A stretch of DNA of 7,420 bases from JAVJUS01 sp040220455 (lineage in GTDB: Bacteria; Pseudomonadota; Alphaproteobacteria; DSM-16000; Inquilinaceae). The DNA lies in contig JAVJUS010000133.1 in assembly GCA_040220455.1 (NCBI GenBank), positions 1 to 7,420 on the forward strand, read 5' to 3'. The translations under genes were made by a program, and so were the position numbers. This document shows, in pieces, positions 1-6,899 of this stretch (positions are counted from its first letter, which is position 1; the number at the start of each line of letters is the position of its first letter). Under the pieces are notes generated by a model, which was given only the letters and a program-made list of their open reading frames with translations, was not told the origin of the DNA and did not search any database.

Positions 1-238
1 TGCCGCAGGCGAGCGAGACCTCGGCCACGTCGGCGGGATTGCAGACCATCACCACCGGCTCGAAGGCCGCGATCTCGCGCGCCACGGCGGCATGCGCCCG
101 CCGCGCGGCGTCGATGGCGCCCTTGCCGGCGCGCGCCCACAACTCCTCCCGGCTCGGCCAGGCCATCCAGCAGCGGGCGTGCGGCGCCCATTCCGGCGGC
201 ATGCGGAAGCCGTCCTCGCGGGGTGTGGTGGCGGGCAT
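1..238 (-). CDS. aguA: Agmatine deiminase, N-terminal part (runs off left edge)
   Basis: Agmatine deiminase hydrolyses agmatine to N-carbamoylputrescine and ammonia, a step from arginine to putrescine. The visible 79 residues carry the family N-terminus: GFRMPPEWAPHARCWMAWP near residues 10-28, then SREELW and, further on, a FEPVVMVCNPADV stretch matching the first beta-strand region. The guanidine-modifying core and the catalytic Cys, which sits near the C-terminus in this family, lie outside the window, so intactness cannot be judged. The chosen start is ATG at 238, preceded by AGGA at a good distance; an in-frame GTG at 265 has a stronger GGGGAG upstream and would add nine residues. The gene follows the permease stop by 136 bases. 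That gap has an imperfect hairpin (282-303) with no T-run and no convincing promoter. Read-through from the permease operon is possible. The right edge of the window carries an internal piece of a second agmatine deiminase. Confidence 0.9.
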   Translation of the reverse strand, partial: MPATTPREDGFRMPPEWAPHARCWMAWPSREELWARAGKGAIDAARRAHAAVAREIAAFEPVVMVCNPADVAEVSLACG

Positions 239-374
239 GCCGTCCTGGTGCGGTTCCGGTGTCACGGGCCTCTCCCCGGGTATCGGGAGAAACGCTCTCC
301 GATCCAGGCAGAACTACACTACCCCGCCCGGCCAAGCGAGACCAGCGCACCGGCTCCGTTCGTCCCGGCCCCGA

Positions 375-1670
375 TCATCGGGCGGTATCGAGCACACCGC
401 CGGCGCGCGCGGCTTTACGACGGTCGGCGATGACGCCCCAGGCGAACAGGACGGCGGGGTAGATCATGAGCCAGGAGAAGCCGGATACAAGGAAGACCCA
501 GCCCACGAGCGCGACCGCGCTGACGAGCCAGGCGACGGGCCGCCGGTTGTCCCGCAAATACGCGATGACCGAGGCGCCGTAGAGCAGGATGAATCCCTGG
601 GTCGTCAGTAGGAACGCGTATTTCTCGTGGATCGCGGCGATCTCCAGCCCGGCGATGACCAGGCAGTAGAAGGCCAGGCAGCCGAACAGGCTGGCCGCCG
701 GGATCCCGCGGCTGTCGACCCGGGCCATGAGGCCGGGCAGCAGGCCCTGGCGCGCGGCGGCGTAGAACGCCCGGCTCGCCCCGAACACCCAGGCGTTGGC
801 ATTGGTGAACAGCACGAAGACCAGAACGACCAGCAGCGCGATCCGCACCGCCCCGTCGCCGAGCAGCGCCGAGACGCCGGAAATCCCGGCGACCTCGAGA
901 CCGCCGACCGCCGAGGCGGAGACGATCCAGGCGAAGAGGAAATAGATGGCCGAGACGACGACGAAGCTCGTCCAGTAGACCAGCGGCACGGTCCGCCGCG
1001 GATTGCGGAACTCCTCCAGACCGAACGACATGTTCTCCCAGCCCTGGAAGGCCCAGAAGACGATGGTCGCCGCCAGCCAGAGCTCGCCTGCCGAGATGTC
1101 GGCGCCGGCCGTCGCGAGATCGTCGAGGAGACGGGTGCTCTCCGCGTCGAGCGCCGGCAGCCGGAAGACCACGAGTCCGATCGTCAGCACGATCACGGTG
1201 ACGACCACCGCCTTGTTCACGGCCCCCATGTTCTCGACGCCGCGCAGATTGAGGGCGGTCGAGGCGCAGGCCAGGAGGATGGCGAAGGCGAATCGCCACC
1301 TGTCGGGATCCAGAGCCAGCAGATCGGCCGTGTAGGCCCCGCCTACGAGAAAGAACGCCGGCATCCCCACGGCCAGGGCCCCACACGCGATCAGCGTGAA
1401 GCCGGACTGGGACCACTCGCCCAGCCCCATCGCGGCGAATCGGGCGATCCCCGCCGAACTGGGGTAGCGCATCCCGAGATAGGCGAAGATGTGGATCAGC
1501 GGCGGCATCAGCGCGATCACCACCGCCCAGCCGAGCAGGGCGACGACGGGGTCGGTCGCCTCCAGCGCCAAGCCCGGCAGGCCGAAGACGCCCGACCCCA
1601 CGACCATCGTGATCGCGATGGCCACACCCGAGAGGAAGGTTATTCGCTGCTGGAGTTCACTGCCCGCCAT
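375..1670 (-). CDS. APC-superfamily amino acid permease (YjeH-like)
   Basis: This 431-residue integral inner-membrane protein has about twelve hydrophobic segments and is a secondary transporter of the amino acid/polyamine/organocation superfamily. TM1 contains the unwound-helix motif VVGSGVFGLPG (residues 23-33, with G25-S26-G27). TM6 contains FWAFQGWEN (205-213), followed by the loop FRNPRRTVP (221-229), both typical of the family. The segment YPSSAGIARF (69-78) and the overall pattern recall E. coli YjeH, an exporter of methionine and branched-chain amino acids; AdiC-type agmatine exchange is a more distant possibility suggested by the aguA neighbour. The ATG at 1670 has GGGA just upstream and lies 12 bases after the ligase stop, so the gene is the last member of the operon. 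By position, the inference is import of the pathway's precursor or export of its product. The family is secure; substrate and direction are unknown. Confidence 0.88.
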   Translation of the reverse strand: MAGSELQQRITFLSGVAIAITMVVGSGVFGLPGLALEATDPVVALLGWAVVIALMPPLIHIFAYLGMRYPSSAGIARFAAMGLGEWSQSGFTLIACGALAVGMPAFFLVGGAYTADLLALDPDRWRFAFAILLACASTALNLRGVENMGAVNKAVVVTVIVLTIGLVVFRLPALDAESTRLLDDLATAGADISAGELWLAATIVFWAFQGWENMSFGLEEFRNPRRTVPLVYWTSFVVVSAIYFLFAWIVSASAVGGLEVAGISGVSALLGDGAVRIALLVVLVFVLFTNANAWVFGASRAFYAAARQGLLPGLMARVDSRGIPAASLFGCLAFYCLVIAGLEIAAIHEKYAFLLTTQGFILLYGASVIAYLRDNRRPVAWLVSAVALVGWVFLVSGFSWLMIYPAVLFAWGVIADRRKAARAGGVLDTAR

Positions 1671-1682
1671 GATGTCCCGGCG

Positions 1683-2966
1683 TCATCGAGCTTCGATCCT
1701 GCTGGTCTTGGCCAGCGGCGAAAAATCGAAAAACGAATGCTGCGTCGGGTTTATCTCTACGTCAATGGGAAAGCCGGCGGCGGATTCCGCCCTCTCCGCG
1801 ACTTCCCGCGCGAAGCCGTCCGTGGCGCGATCGGCGTCGCGGCTCAGCGTGATCACGGTGAGTTCGCCGCCGCCCTGGCCAATCCGGGCCTCCCAATGGA
1901 CGACCGGAACCGAGGCGCCAAAGATCGCCTCATCAAGGCGGGTCGCGCGGTCGGGCCCGAGCCCCGCGATCGTGCGCCGACCTTCTGCCTGGAAGACCCA
2001 CTCGCCGACCCGGTCGTCGCGCCAGACCGTGAACACGTCCTTCGAATTGTACCGAACGAGCGGCAGGATGCCGTCCTGCAGCCAGGTGACGAGCAATTCG
2101 CCGGTCACGGCACCGGCCGGCGCGGCGTCGCGCAACGCTGCTTCCCACGGCTCGCCCGTGGGAAGAATCTCGAAGACGAAGTCGTCGACATACCCGCGAT
2201 AGGTGGCGTCGGGCATGCCGTACATGGTTGTCGCCGCCTCGCTCGAGCCGTGAACGAAGGCACGCGCCGCCCCCGGCTTGCCCAGTATCCGGTCGAAGTT
2301 GTCGAGATTTGCCCGCGTCAGCAGTTCGCCGGTGAGCAGCAGCTTGTCGAGCCTGTCGGGAATGCCTCCGAGCCGGTCGAGCTCGTAGAGCAACTTGTAC
2401 GCCAGGGTCGGCGTCGTCATGATGGCGGAGAGGGCGTAGTCCTCGAAAACCCGTTTCAAGCGCGGATATTCGCAGATCCGCGGGATGGGGAAGAGCCGCA
2501 GATAGGGCACGCCCGCCTCGCGCAGCGCCCAGGCCGACACTTCCGCGTAAGGGCTCATGATGACCGGATGCAAGATCGCCGCCCGGTCCCGGCCGGGCCG
2601 GAGATGGCGCAGATAGGCCCGCATCTGGTTGAAGCCGTTCCAGCGCAGCTCGTCGCGCCCGCGCGGCGTCAGCAAGGGGCCCGCCCCCGTCGTCCCGGAT
2701 GTCTCGCTGAACAGCGCGATGAACCGCTCGTCGCAGGCGAAGGCGTCGGTTCCCGCCTCGGCGAGGTCGCCCTTGTCGGAAATCGCGAACCGGGCCAACG
2801 CCTCGGCCAGCGGCAGGGGGCGGGCGTCGCGCAGCGCCTCAGCGGCCTCGCGGTGCATCGGGATCTCGCCGCCGAGGGTGACGAGCCGGTCGACGGCATA
2901 GGCCTCGTCACGGGTGACCACCAGCGCGGCCTGCGTACCGGCCTCGTAAAGAGGGGCGGCTGTCAT
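1683..2966 (-). CDS. PaaK-like adenylate-forming ligase
   Basis: The 427-residue length is normal for the phenylacetate-CoA ligase (PaaK) branch of the AMP-binding superfamily. These cytosolic enzymes activate a carboxylic acid with ATP as acyl-AMP and usually pass it to CoA. In order one sees an N-terminal SDKGDL (63-68) like the PaaK start, the phosphate loop TSGTTGAG (89-96), HGSSEAAT (239-246) at the adenine/substrate site, TGELLVTWLQDGILPLVRYN (288-307) with the R305 and D310 region that binds ribose, and a C-terminal LAKTSR (418-423) whose K420 could be the adenylation lysine. The loop has Ala where many family members have Lys (SGTTGKP). The ATG at 2966 overlaps the dehydrogenase stop in ATGA, with GGAGG nine bases upstream inside that gene. 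A much longer frame running on to 3767 only reads the dehydrogenase out of frame. Substrate unknown; transfer to CoA, a protein or an amine are all possible. Confidence 0.87.
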   Translation of the reverse strand: MTAAPLYEAGTQAALVVTRDEAYAVDRLVTLGGEIPMHREAAEALRDARPLPLAEALARFAISDKGDLAEAGTDAFACDERFIALFSETSGTTGAGPLLTPRGRDELRWNGFNQMRAYLRHLRPGRDRAAILHPVIMSPYAEVSAWALREAGVPYLRLFPIPRICEYPRLKRVFEDYALSAIMTTPTLAYKLLYELDRLGGIPDRLDKLLLTGELLTRANLDNFDRILGKPGAARAFVHGSSEAATTMYGMPDATYRGYVDDFVFEILPTGEPWEAALRDAAPAGAVTGELLVTWLQDGILPLVRYNSKDVFTVWRDDRVGEWVFQAEGRRTIAGLGPDRATRLDEAIFGASVPVVHWEARIGQGGGELTVITLSRDADRATDGFAREVAERAESAAGFPIDVEINPTQHSFFDFSPLAKTSRIEAR

Positions 2967-3724
2967 GCGGTCTCGCCTCCGTCGACGGGAATATGCTGGC
3001 CGGTAATGTACGCCGCCTCGTCGGAACTCAGGAACGCCGCCAAGGCGGCGATCTCGGCCGGGTCGGCGTGCCGCTTCATGGGGATCTTCTCGTTGACCGC
3101 GGCGAACATGGCGTCGGTGTATTCGGCACGCTGCATCGGCGTCAGGACGTAGCCCGGGCACAGTGCGTTGACGCGGACTTCCGGGGCCAGTTCCAGCGCC
3201 ATGGTGCGGGCGAGCAGGATCACCGCCGCCTTGGTCGCGTTGTAGTCGGCGTAGTACGGGTGGGCGCTCATGCCGTTTGTCGAGCCCATCAGCAGGATCG
3301 TCCCGGAGCCTTGCGCCGCCATCCGTCGGGCGGCGAGCGAGGCGGTGTTGAAGACCCCGTGCAGATTGACGTCGACGACCCGCCGCCATTCCTCGACGGT
3401 GATGTCGAGAAAGGCGTGGCGCAGGCTGATCCCGGCATTGGCGAAGACGACATCGACGCCGCCCAGCATAGAGTCCGCCTGGGCGAAGGCCGACTCCATC
3501 GCGGCATGATCGGCGACGTCCGCCACGAGCGGGAAGGCCGTGTCTCCCGCATCTTCGAAAGCGGCATGCAGGGCGTCGCGATCGACGTCGAGCGGCGCGA
3601 CGCGCGCGCCCTCTGCGAGGAAGCGACGGGCGGTGGCATGCCCGATGCCGCTCGCGGCGCCGGTGATCAGGACTCGTCGACCCGCGAGTTCGGGATAGCG
3701 GGGTCGTGGCCGGGATTCGCTCAT
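2963..3724 (-). CDS. Short-chain dehydrogenase/reductase, classical type
   Basis: A 253-residue cytosolic NAD(P)-dependent oxidoreductase of the classical SDR family, with every expected element present: the dinucleotide loop TGAASGIG (21-28), an acidic residue at the end of the second strand (D46, favouring NAD(H)), a DVAD segment (69-72), NAG (96-98), structural N120, and the catalytic set S148, Y161 and K165 in YNATK. The C-terminus has ITGQHIPVDGG, usual for the family. The ATG at 3724 overlaps the preceding stop in ATGA, with GAGAGG about nine bases upstream; the downstream ligase starts in another ATGA overlap at 2966. By context it would oxidise an alcohol or reduce a carbonyl on the substrate or product of the neighbouring ligase. 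FabG-like or sugar/steroid dehydrogenase names cannot be separated from sequence alone. The family is certain; the substrate is not. Confidence 0.93.
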   Translation of the reverse strand: MSESRPRPRYPELAGRRVLITGAASGIGHATARRFLAEGARVAPLDVDRDALHAAFEDAGDTAFPLVADVADHAAMESAFAQADSMLGGVDVVFANAGISLRHAFLDITVEEWRRVVDVNLHGVFNTASLAARRMAAQGSGTILLMGSTNGMSAHPYYADYNATKAAVILLARTMALELAPEVRVNALCPGYVLTPMQRAEYTDAMFAAVNEKIPMKRHADPAEIAALAAFLSSDEAAYITGQHIPVDGGETA

Positions 3725-5160
3725 ACTCCGCCCTCTCGATCGGCTTGAACGGCGGGCCCGGCGGCATCGGCCGGCGGCCCCGGAAGCGGCTGGATGTAGT
3801 CGAGCACGCCCGTCGTCAGCCCGAAGCGCTGACGGAACGCGCGGGCGAACTCCGCCCGTCCCGCGAGACCGTATGTGGCAAGGAAATCCCGGGTCGACGG
3901 CTCGTCATTGGCGAGAGCGGTCGTCGCCAGGGTGCGGGCCAGGTCGCGGCAGCCCGCCACGAGCCGCTCGACCGAGGTCGCGATCGTGCCGGCCTGCCAG
4001 TCGATGATCACATGGCCATGATCGACCAGATAGGCGAGCTCCAGAAACGCGGCTCCGGAGTCCGGGAAATAGGTCTCGCCGCGGCGCAGATAGCGCAGCA
4101 TCTCGGTCAGGAACGTCGTCGCCGCGACCCGGCAATCGAGCTCCACCGTCTCCGTCCACGGACCCTGCGCGATCAACAGGAAGCCGAACACGTCGGCGAG
4201 CGTTTCCTGCATCATCATGGACGCCCAGCGCCCTTGTCGGCCCAGGGCCTTGAAATCGGTCTCGGGCAGCGTCACTCCGTGACCGGTGTCGTGGCCCCGG
4301 AACCAGAGCGCCAGGTGGTCCTGGACGGCCTCCGGCGACGGGTCGGCCACGGCGCCCTCGATGTCGAGGACCTGCAGGCCGAAGGGCTGGCTCAGGCACC
4401 GATACATCTCCAGATAAACGTTCCGGAAGACGATCGTCTTCTTCACCGGCGCGTGCTTGACGCCCTCGTCCTCCGGCAGGAAGTAGGCGAAGTGCTTCGG
4501 GTAGCGGTTCGCCTCCCCGCCGCACAGCATCAGATCGCCGACCTTGAAGCCGGGCGGCGGCGCGAGCTCGAGGCGCGGATGCACCGTCGCGCGCAGATGA
4601 TCCTCCACGGCCTCGCGCCGCGCGTCGATGGTGGCGACGAGGGTGTCGAAGCGCCGTTCGACCGTGGCGAACAACGCGGAGTGGTAGACCTGCCGGCCCT
4701 TGCCGTGCCACGTCGCCAGATCGCCGCAGACGCTCAGCAGTTCCGTCTCGTCCTGAGCGACGGCCTCGGGCGCCACCTCTCTCAGGGGCCGGCCGCGCAG
4801 CGCCTCGGCCCGGCGGCGCAGCACCGTCGCCGACGCCGGGCAGGCCAGTCCCAGAGACGCCCTTTCGAGCAGCTCGGCCGATTCCACGCACAAGGCACCG
4901 ATCTCTGACTCGCGCCCCTGCGCGCAGACCGTCTGAAGATCCTGATAATCGCGGATCAGCTCGGCGAGGTGAGCGACACGGCGCAGGGCCGTTGCCGCCT
5001 CGTCGGCCACCGCCGTCTCCGGCGCCGGCAGCCGCAGGCTGTGCACGACGTGATTGTCCCGCGGTGGCCAGAAACGGCTGACCAATGCGTCACGCTGGTC
5101 CGGCCGAACCGTCTGCAGAGTCGCGGAAGGGCGCGGTGGCGTGTCGAGCCCGCTGTCCAT
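3721..5160 (-). CDS. Unknown protein with HDTGH motif, probable metalloprotein
   Basis: I do not recognise this 479-residue protein with confidence. It has no signal peptide or membrane segment, so it is probably cytosolic. The N-terminal half (about 50-200) is mostly helical and charged. The middle has GFKVGDLMLCGGEANRYPKH (204-223) and a conserved-looking KKTIVFRNVY (240-249). The most telling part is GHDTGHG (289-295), giving H290-x3-H294, followed by QETLADVFGF (318-327) with E319 and D323, then AYLVDHGHVIIDW (376-388). The spacing suggests a metal site built from H290, H294 and E319/D323. From memory the order of these blocks resembles DUF6421 proteins (a THSHG block, an EELxxD block, then AYLxxH), but that is a distant inference. 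The ATG at 5160 has GGGAG seven bases upstream; the longer open frame to 5844 runs over the neighbouring gene in the wrong frame. Its stop overlaps the dehydrogenase start, so the two are probably made together. Confidence 0.8.
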   Translation of the reverse strand: MDSGLDTPPRPSATLQTVRPDQRDALVSRFWPPRDNHVVHSLRLPAPETAVADEAATALRRVAHLAELIRDYQDLQTVCAQGRESEIGALCVESAELLERASLGLACPASATVLRRRAEALRGRPLREVAPEAVAQDETELLSVCGDLATWHGKGRQVYHSALFATVERRFDTLVATIDARREAVEDHLRATVHPRLELAPPPGFKVGDLMLCGGEANRYPKHFAYFLPEDEGVKHAPVKKTIVFRNVYLEMYRCLSQPFGLQVLDIEGAVADPSPEAVQDHLALWFRGHDTGHGVTLPETDFKALGRQGRWASMMMQETLADVFGFLLIAQGPWTETVELDCRVAATTFLTEMLRYLRRGETYFPDSGAAFLELAYLVDHGHVIIDWQAGTIATSVERLVAGCRDLARTLATTALANDEPSTRDFLATYGLAGRAEFARAFRQRFGLTTGVLDYIQPLPGPPADAAGPAVQADREGGV

Positions 5161-5259
5161 GGGTCGCTCCCGGCATACGTCGACCGCACGACCCGCACCG
5201 CCGCCTAAGGACGACGACCGGGATCGGCCGCACGATCGGGTTGGGGGAAAGGGTTGGCG

Positions 5260-5287
5260 GGCGGCCGGCGCCTCGGCGCCGGCCGCC
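5260..5287 (-). terminator. Strong GC hairpin after the methyltransferase-like gene
   Basis: A perfect 13-base inverted repeat (5260-5272 pairing with 5275-5287, loop TC) begins 14 bases after the stop at 5301. No T-run follows on the minus strand, so it is not a canonical intrinsic terminator. It may attenuate transcription between the methyltransferase-like gene and the unknown gene, or protect the end of a processed mRNA. The hairpin is certain as sequence; its role is inferred. Confidence 0.45.
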
Positions 5288-5300
5288 GTCGGTCGCCGGA

Positions 5301-5963
5301 TCAGAACGCGCGCTCGGGAGCGTGGACGATTTCCCGCTGCTTGCCGGTGAGGTCGCGCCACAGGGCCACCGGGCTGGGGTGCATCAGGTTGGTGTACTTG
5401 GAGTACTCGATCCACTGCTCGCCCAACAGACGCCGGCCGCGCGTGTCCTGATGAGCCGTGCCAATATAGGTGTAGACGGTCGCGAAGATCGCCAGCCACA
5501 GGGTATCCAGGGTCATCACCGGCTGGCACCAGAACAACAACGCCAGGAAGGTGTGGTGCGGAAAACGGATGTAGCGCTTGATGCCGTTCGTACGGACCCG
5601 ATAGTACGCGGCGCCTTCCTTGCCCGTGATGAGGCTCTTGAGCTGGGCGAGCCCGATCCACTGCCAGAAGGAAGTCGTGTACTTGAAGCACCAGAAGAAC
5701 ATGAAGACGCAGAAGGCGAAGGCGCCCCACATCGCCCAGTACCAGGCACCTTCCAGTGCGTAGATCGTCACCCCCGACGACTGCCAGAAGGCGAAGCCGA
5801 CGACGAGGAGCGCGACCGCCACCATGCTGTAGAAAAAGTTCCAAAGCTTCTCATGGAGAAAACTGTTGAGGATCTTAACCGCCTTTTGCGTGGTGAGCAG
5901 CGAATGCTGCAAACCGTAGGCAAGCATCAGGCCGGTATTGATGAAGAACCAGTCTAATTCCAT
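5301..5963 (-). CDS. Membrane methyltransferase-like protein (MddA/NnrU/ICMT type)
   Basis: A 220-residue polytopic inner-membrane protein rich in Phe, Trp and Tyr, with hydrophobic segments near 8-25, 43-60, 76-95 and 139-169. Its layout matches the isoprenylcysteine carboxyl methyltransferase-like group that includes NnrU and MddA (methanethiol S-methyltransferase): LQHSLL (18-23) in the first helix, the SAM-site region GIKRYIRFPHH (127-137), FWCQPVMTLD (144-153), and a C-terminal GTAHQDTRG then LLGEQWIEYSKY (179-190). Two signatures are altered: the usual RHP is RFP (133-135), and the usual acidic EER after the long helix reads HQD (171-173). Catalysis as a methyltransferase is therefore doubtful or modified. 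The ATG at 5963 was chosen because GAGAGG lies eight bases upstream; an in-frame ATG at 5996 adds eleven charged residues with no family match. It lies 54 bases after the DUF3050 gene. By hand count GC is about 60% here, lower than its neighbours, partly from its amino acid content. Confidence 0.8.
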   Translation of the reverse strand: MELDWFFINTGLMLAYGLQHSLLTTQKAVKILNSFLHEKLWNFFYSMVAVALLVVGFAFWQSSGVTIYALEGAWYWAMWGAFAFCVFMFFWCFKYTTSFWQWIGLAQLKSLITGKEGAAYYRVRTNGIKRYIRFPHHTFLALLFWCQPVMTLDTLWLAIFATVYTYIGTAHQDTRGRRLLGEQWIEYSKYTNLMHPSPVALWRDLTGKQREIVHAPERAF

Positions 5964-5996
5964 GATTCCGTCCTCTCGCCGATTGAAGGAAAGCAC

Positions 5997-6010
5997 CGAC
6001 CCGGGGGTCG
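5997..6010 (-). other. Small GC hairpin between the first two operon genes
   Basis: CGACCC (5997-6002) and GGGTCG (6005-6010) form an inverted repeat seven bases past the DUF3050 stop codon. The following minus-strand bases are only mildly T-rich (TTTCCTT), so this is at best a leaky terminator or an mRNA processing structure within the 54-base gap. It could also be chance in a GC-rich sequence. Confidence 0.25.
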
Positions 6011-6017
6011 ACGCATT

Positions 6018-6821
6018 TCAGGTCGTCGTGACGCTGAGCGGCTCGATCGTCGGCGACTCCCGGAGACTCTCGAACTCGGCGAGAACGCCATCCCACAGGG
6101 CGATCCGGGCATCGACCGCCTCCCGGGAGGCGCGCACGAGATCGCACGTTCCCTCGGGAGAGCGTTCGAGCACGCGCGCGATGAGACGCTCGGCCGCCGG
6201 CCCGTGCTCGTCGCCGTCCAGATGGATGTGCCTTTCCAGGTAGTAGGTCAGGCACGGCACCTCGTCGGGCCGGATCGCCCAGCGCTCGAGCAGTTTGGCG
6301 AACATGTCGGGGATGAGCTGTTCACGGCCGTAGAAAAAACTGCCGAGAACCGCTTCGGTGGAGCCGTTCTTCGCCACGTCGATCGTCTTCGACACGAACC
6401 CGCGCACGTGATCGGGCGCGTCGGCGGCGCTCAGCGCCCGATCGATCGCCTCGCCGGCGGCGATCGCGGACAGGAAACGACGGATGGGGACGGTTTCGGC
6501 TCCGATCTCGTCCATGGCGCCGAGGTAGAGCTCCAGATGGCTCGACGGCGCGCCGTCGGGACCTTCATCGCTCTCCTCGCCCAGCACGATCTCGTTGACC
6601 AGTCGTGCGGCGACCCGATCGGCCGGCGGCGTCCACATCACGTCGCAACAGGTCATGTCCCGCTGCAATCGCTTCAGCAGGGCCATGAAGTCCCATACCG
6701 CGAAGACATGGGCCTGCATGAAGACGCGCAGCCTTTGGGCGTTCGCGACCGCTGAGAACACGTTATGGTTGATAAGATGGTCACGCTGATGGGCAATCGA
6801 TTCCGGAAGCTGGGCGACCAT
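6018..6821 (-). CDS. DUF3050 protein, haem-oxygenase-like diiron oxidase type
   Basis: This 267-residue protein matches the DUF3050 pattern from end to end: LRVFMQAHVFAVWDFMALLK (31-50), RLVNEIVLGEESD (73-85), SHLELYLGAM (94-103), FFYGREQLIP (162-171) and YLERHIHLDGDEHGP (194-208). DUF3050 is placed by fold with the haem-oxygenase-like diiron oxidases (HDOs). The helix carrying H198-x3-D202-x3-H206 is the signature iron-binding triplet of characterised HDOs such as CADD and BesC. E167 and H95 with E77, E82 or E83 are candidates for the remaining ligands. Known HDOs use O2 to cleave C-C bonds, oxygenate amines or desaturate amino and fatty acids; which applies here is unknown. The ATG at 6821 is fixed by an in-frame stop seven codons upstream, although the ribosome site is weak (GAGA nine bases away). 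It is the first gene of the run, about 20 bases after a predicted transcription start, and ends 54 bases before the next gene. Family assignment is strong, chemistry inferred. Confidence 0.9.
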   Translation of the reverse strand: MVAQLPESIAHQRDHLINHNVFSAVANAQRLRVFMQAHVFAVWDFMALLKRLQRDMTCCDVMWTPPADRVAARLVNEIVLGEESDEGPDGAPSSHLELYLGAMDEIGAETVPIRRFLSAIAAGEAIDRALSAADAPDHVRGFVSKTIDVAKNGSTEAVLGSFFYGREQLIPDMFAKLLERWAIRPDEVPCLTYYLERHIHLDGDEHGPAAERLIARVLERSPEGTCDLVRASREAVDARIALWDGVLAEFESLRESPTIEPLSVTTT

Positions 6822-6847
6822 AGGCGATCTCGTTCTTAATCATGAAT

Positions 6848-6876
6848 TGTATAATAAGCGTATCAAGCACGTTAAA
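6848..6876 (-). promoter_or_regulatory. Candidate promoter of the operon
   Basis: On the minus strand TTTAAC (6876-6871) stands 17 bases before TATACA (6853-6848), resembling a sigma-70 -35/-10 pair, with overlapping alternatives TATTAT and TACAAT. Transcription would begin near 6841, leaving a leader of about 20 bases before the DUF3050 ATG at 6821. The -35 match is modest. The surrounding 60 bases are about 28% GC, in contrast to the genes, which supports a promoter region. Two direct GTTAA copies nine bases apart (6871-6875 and 6880-6884) overlap the -35. Confidence 0.45.
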
Positions 6877-6880
6877 CGAG

Positions 6881-6899
6881 TTAATAGCACATTTATTAA
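6881..6899. promoter_or_regulatory. AT-rich dyad upstream of the candidate -35
   Basis: TTAATA (6881-6886) and TATTAA (6894-6899) form a perfect inverted repeat with a seven-base spacer, centred about 49 bases before the predicted transcription start. This placement suits an activator or other regulator. No regulator gene is present in the window, and in an AT-rich tract such a dyad could arise by chance. Confidence 0.3.

Noticed and set aside
369..384. CCCGAT-C-ATCGGG palindrome at the permease stop as a terminator
   Set aside because: The one-base loop cannot form a stable hairpin of full length, it overlaps the stop codon itself, and no T-run follows.
39..611. Plus-strand open frame at the left end
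   Set aside because: Antisense to the aguA start and the permease C-terminus; composition typical of a shadow frame.
627..3152. Plus-strand open frame of 841 codons opposite the permease, ligase and dehydrogenase
   Set aside because: It is Arg/Gly/Asp/Gln-rich with no recognisable motif and lies exactly antisense to three clear family members. Such frames are common opposite GC-rich genes.
1683..3767. A 694-residue fusion version of the ligase
   Set aside because: The added part is the dehydrogenase gene in the wrong frame; the ATGA start at 2966 with GGAGG gives the normal family length.
3721..5844. A longer 707-residue version of the unknown protein
   Set aside because: The extra N-terminus reads the methyltransferase-like gene out of frame and is Arg/Gly/Ala-rich noise; ATG 5160 has a good ribosome site.
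5085..5957. Plus-strand open frame of 290 codons opposite the methyltransferase-like gene
   Set aside because: Charged, low-complexity translation without any domain; the minus strand encodes a coherent membrane protein.
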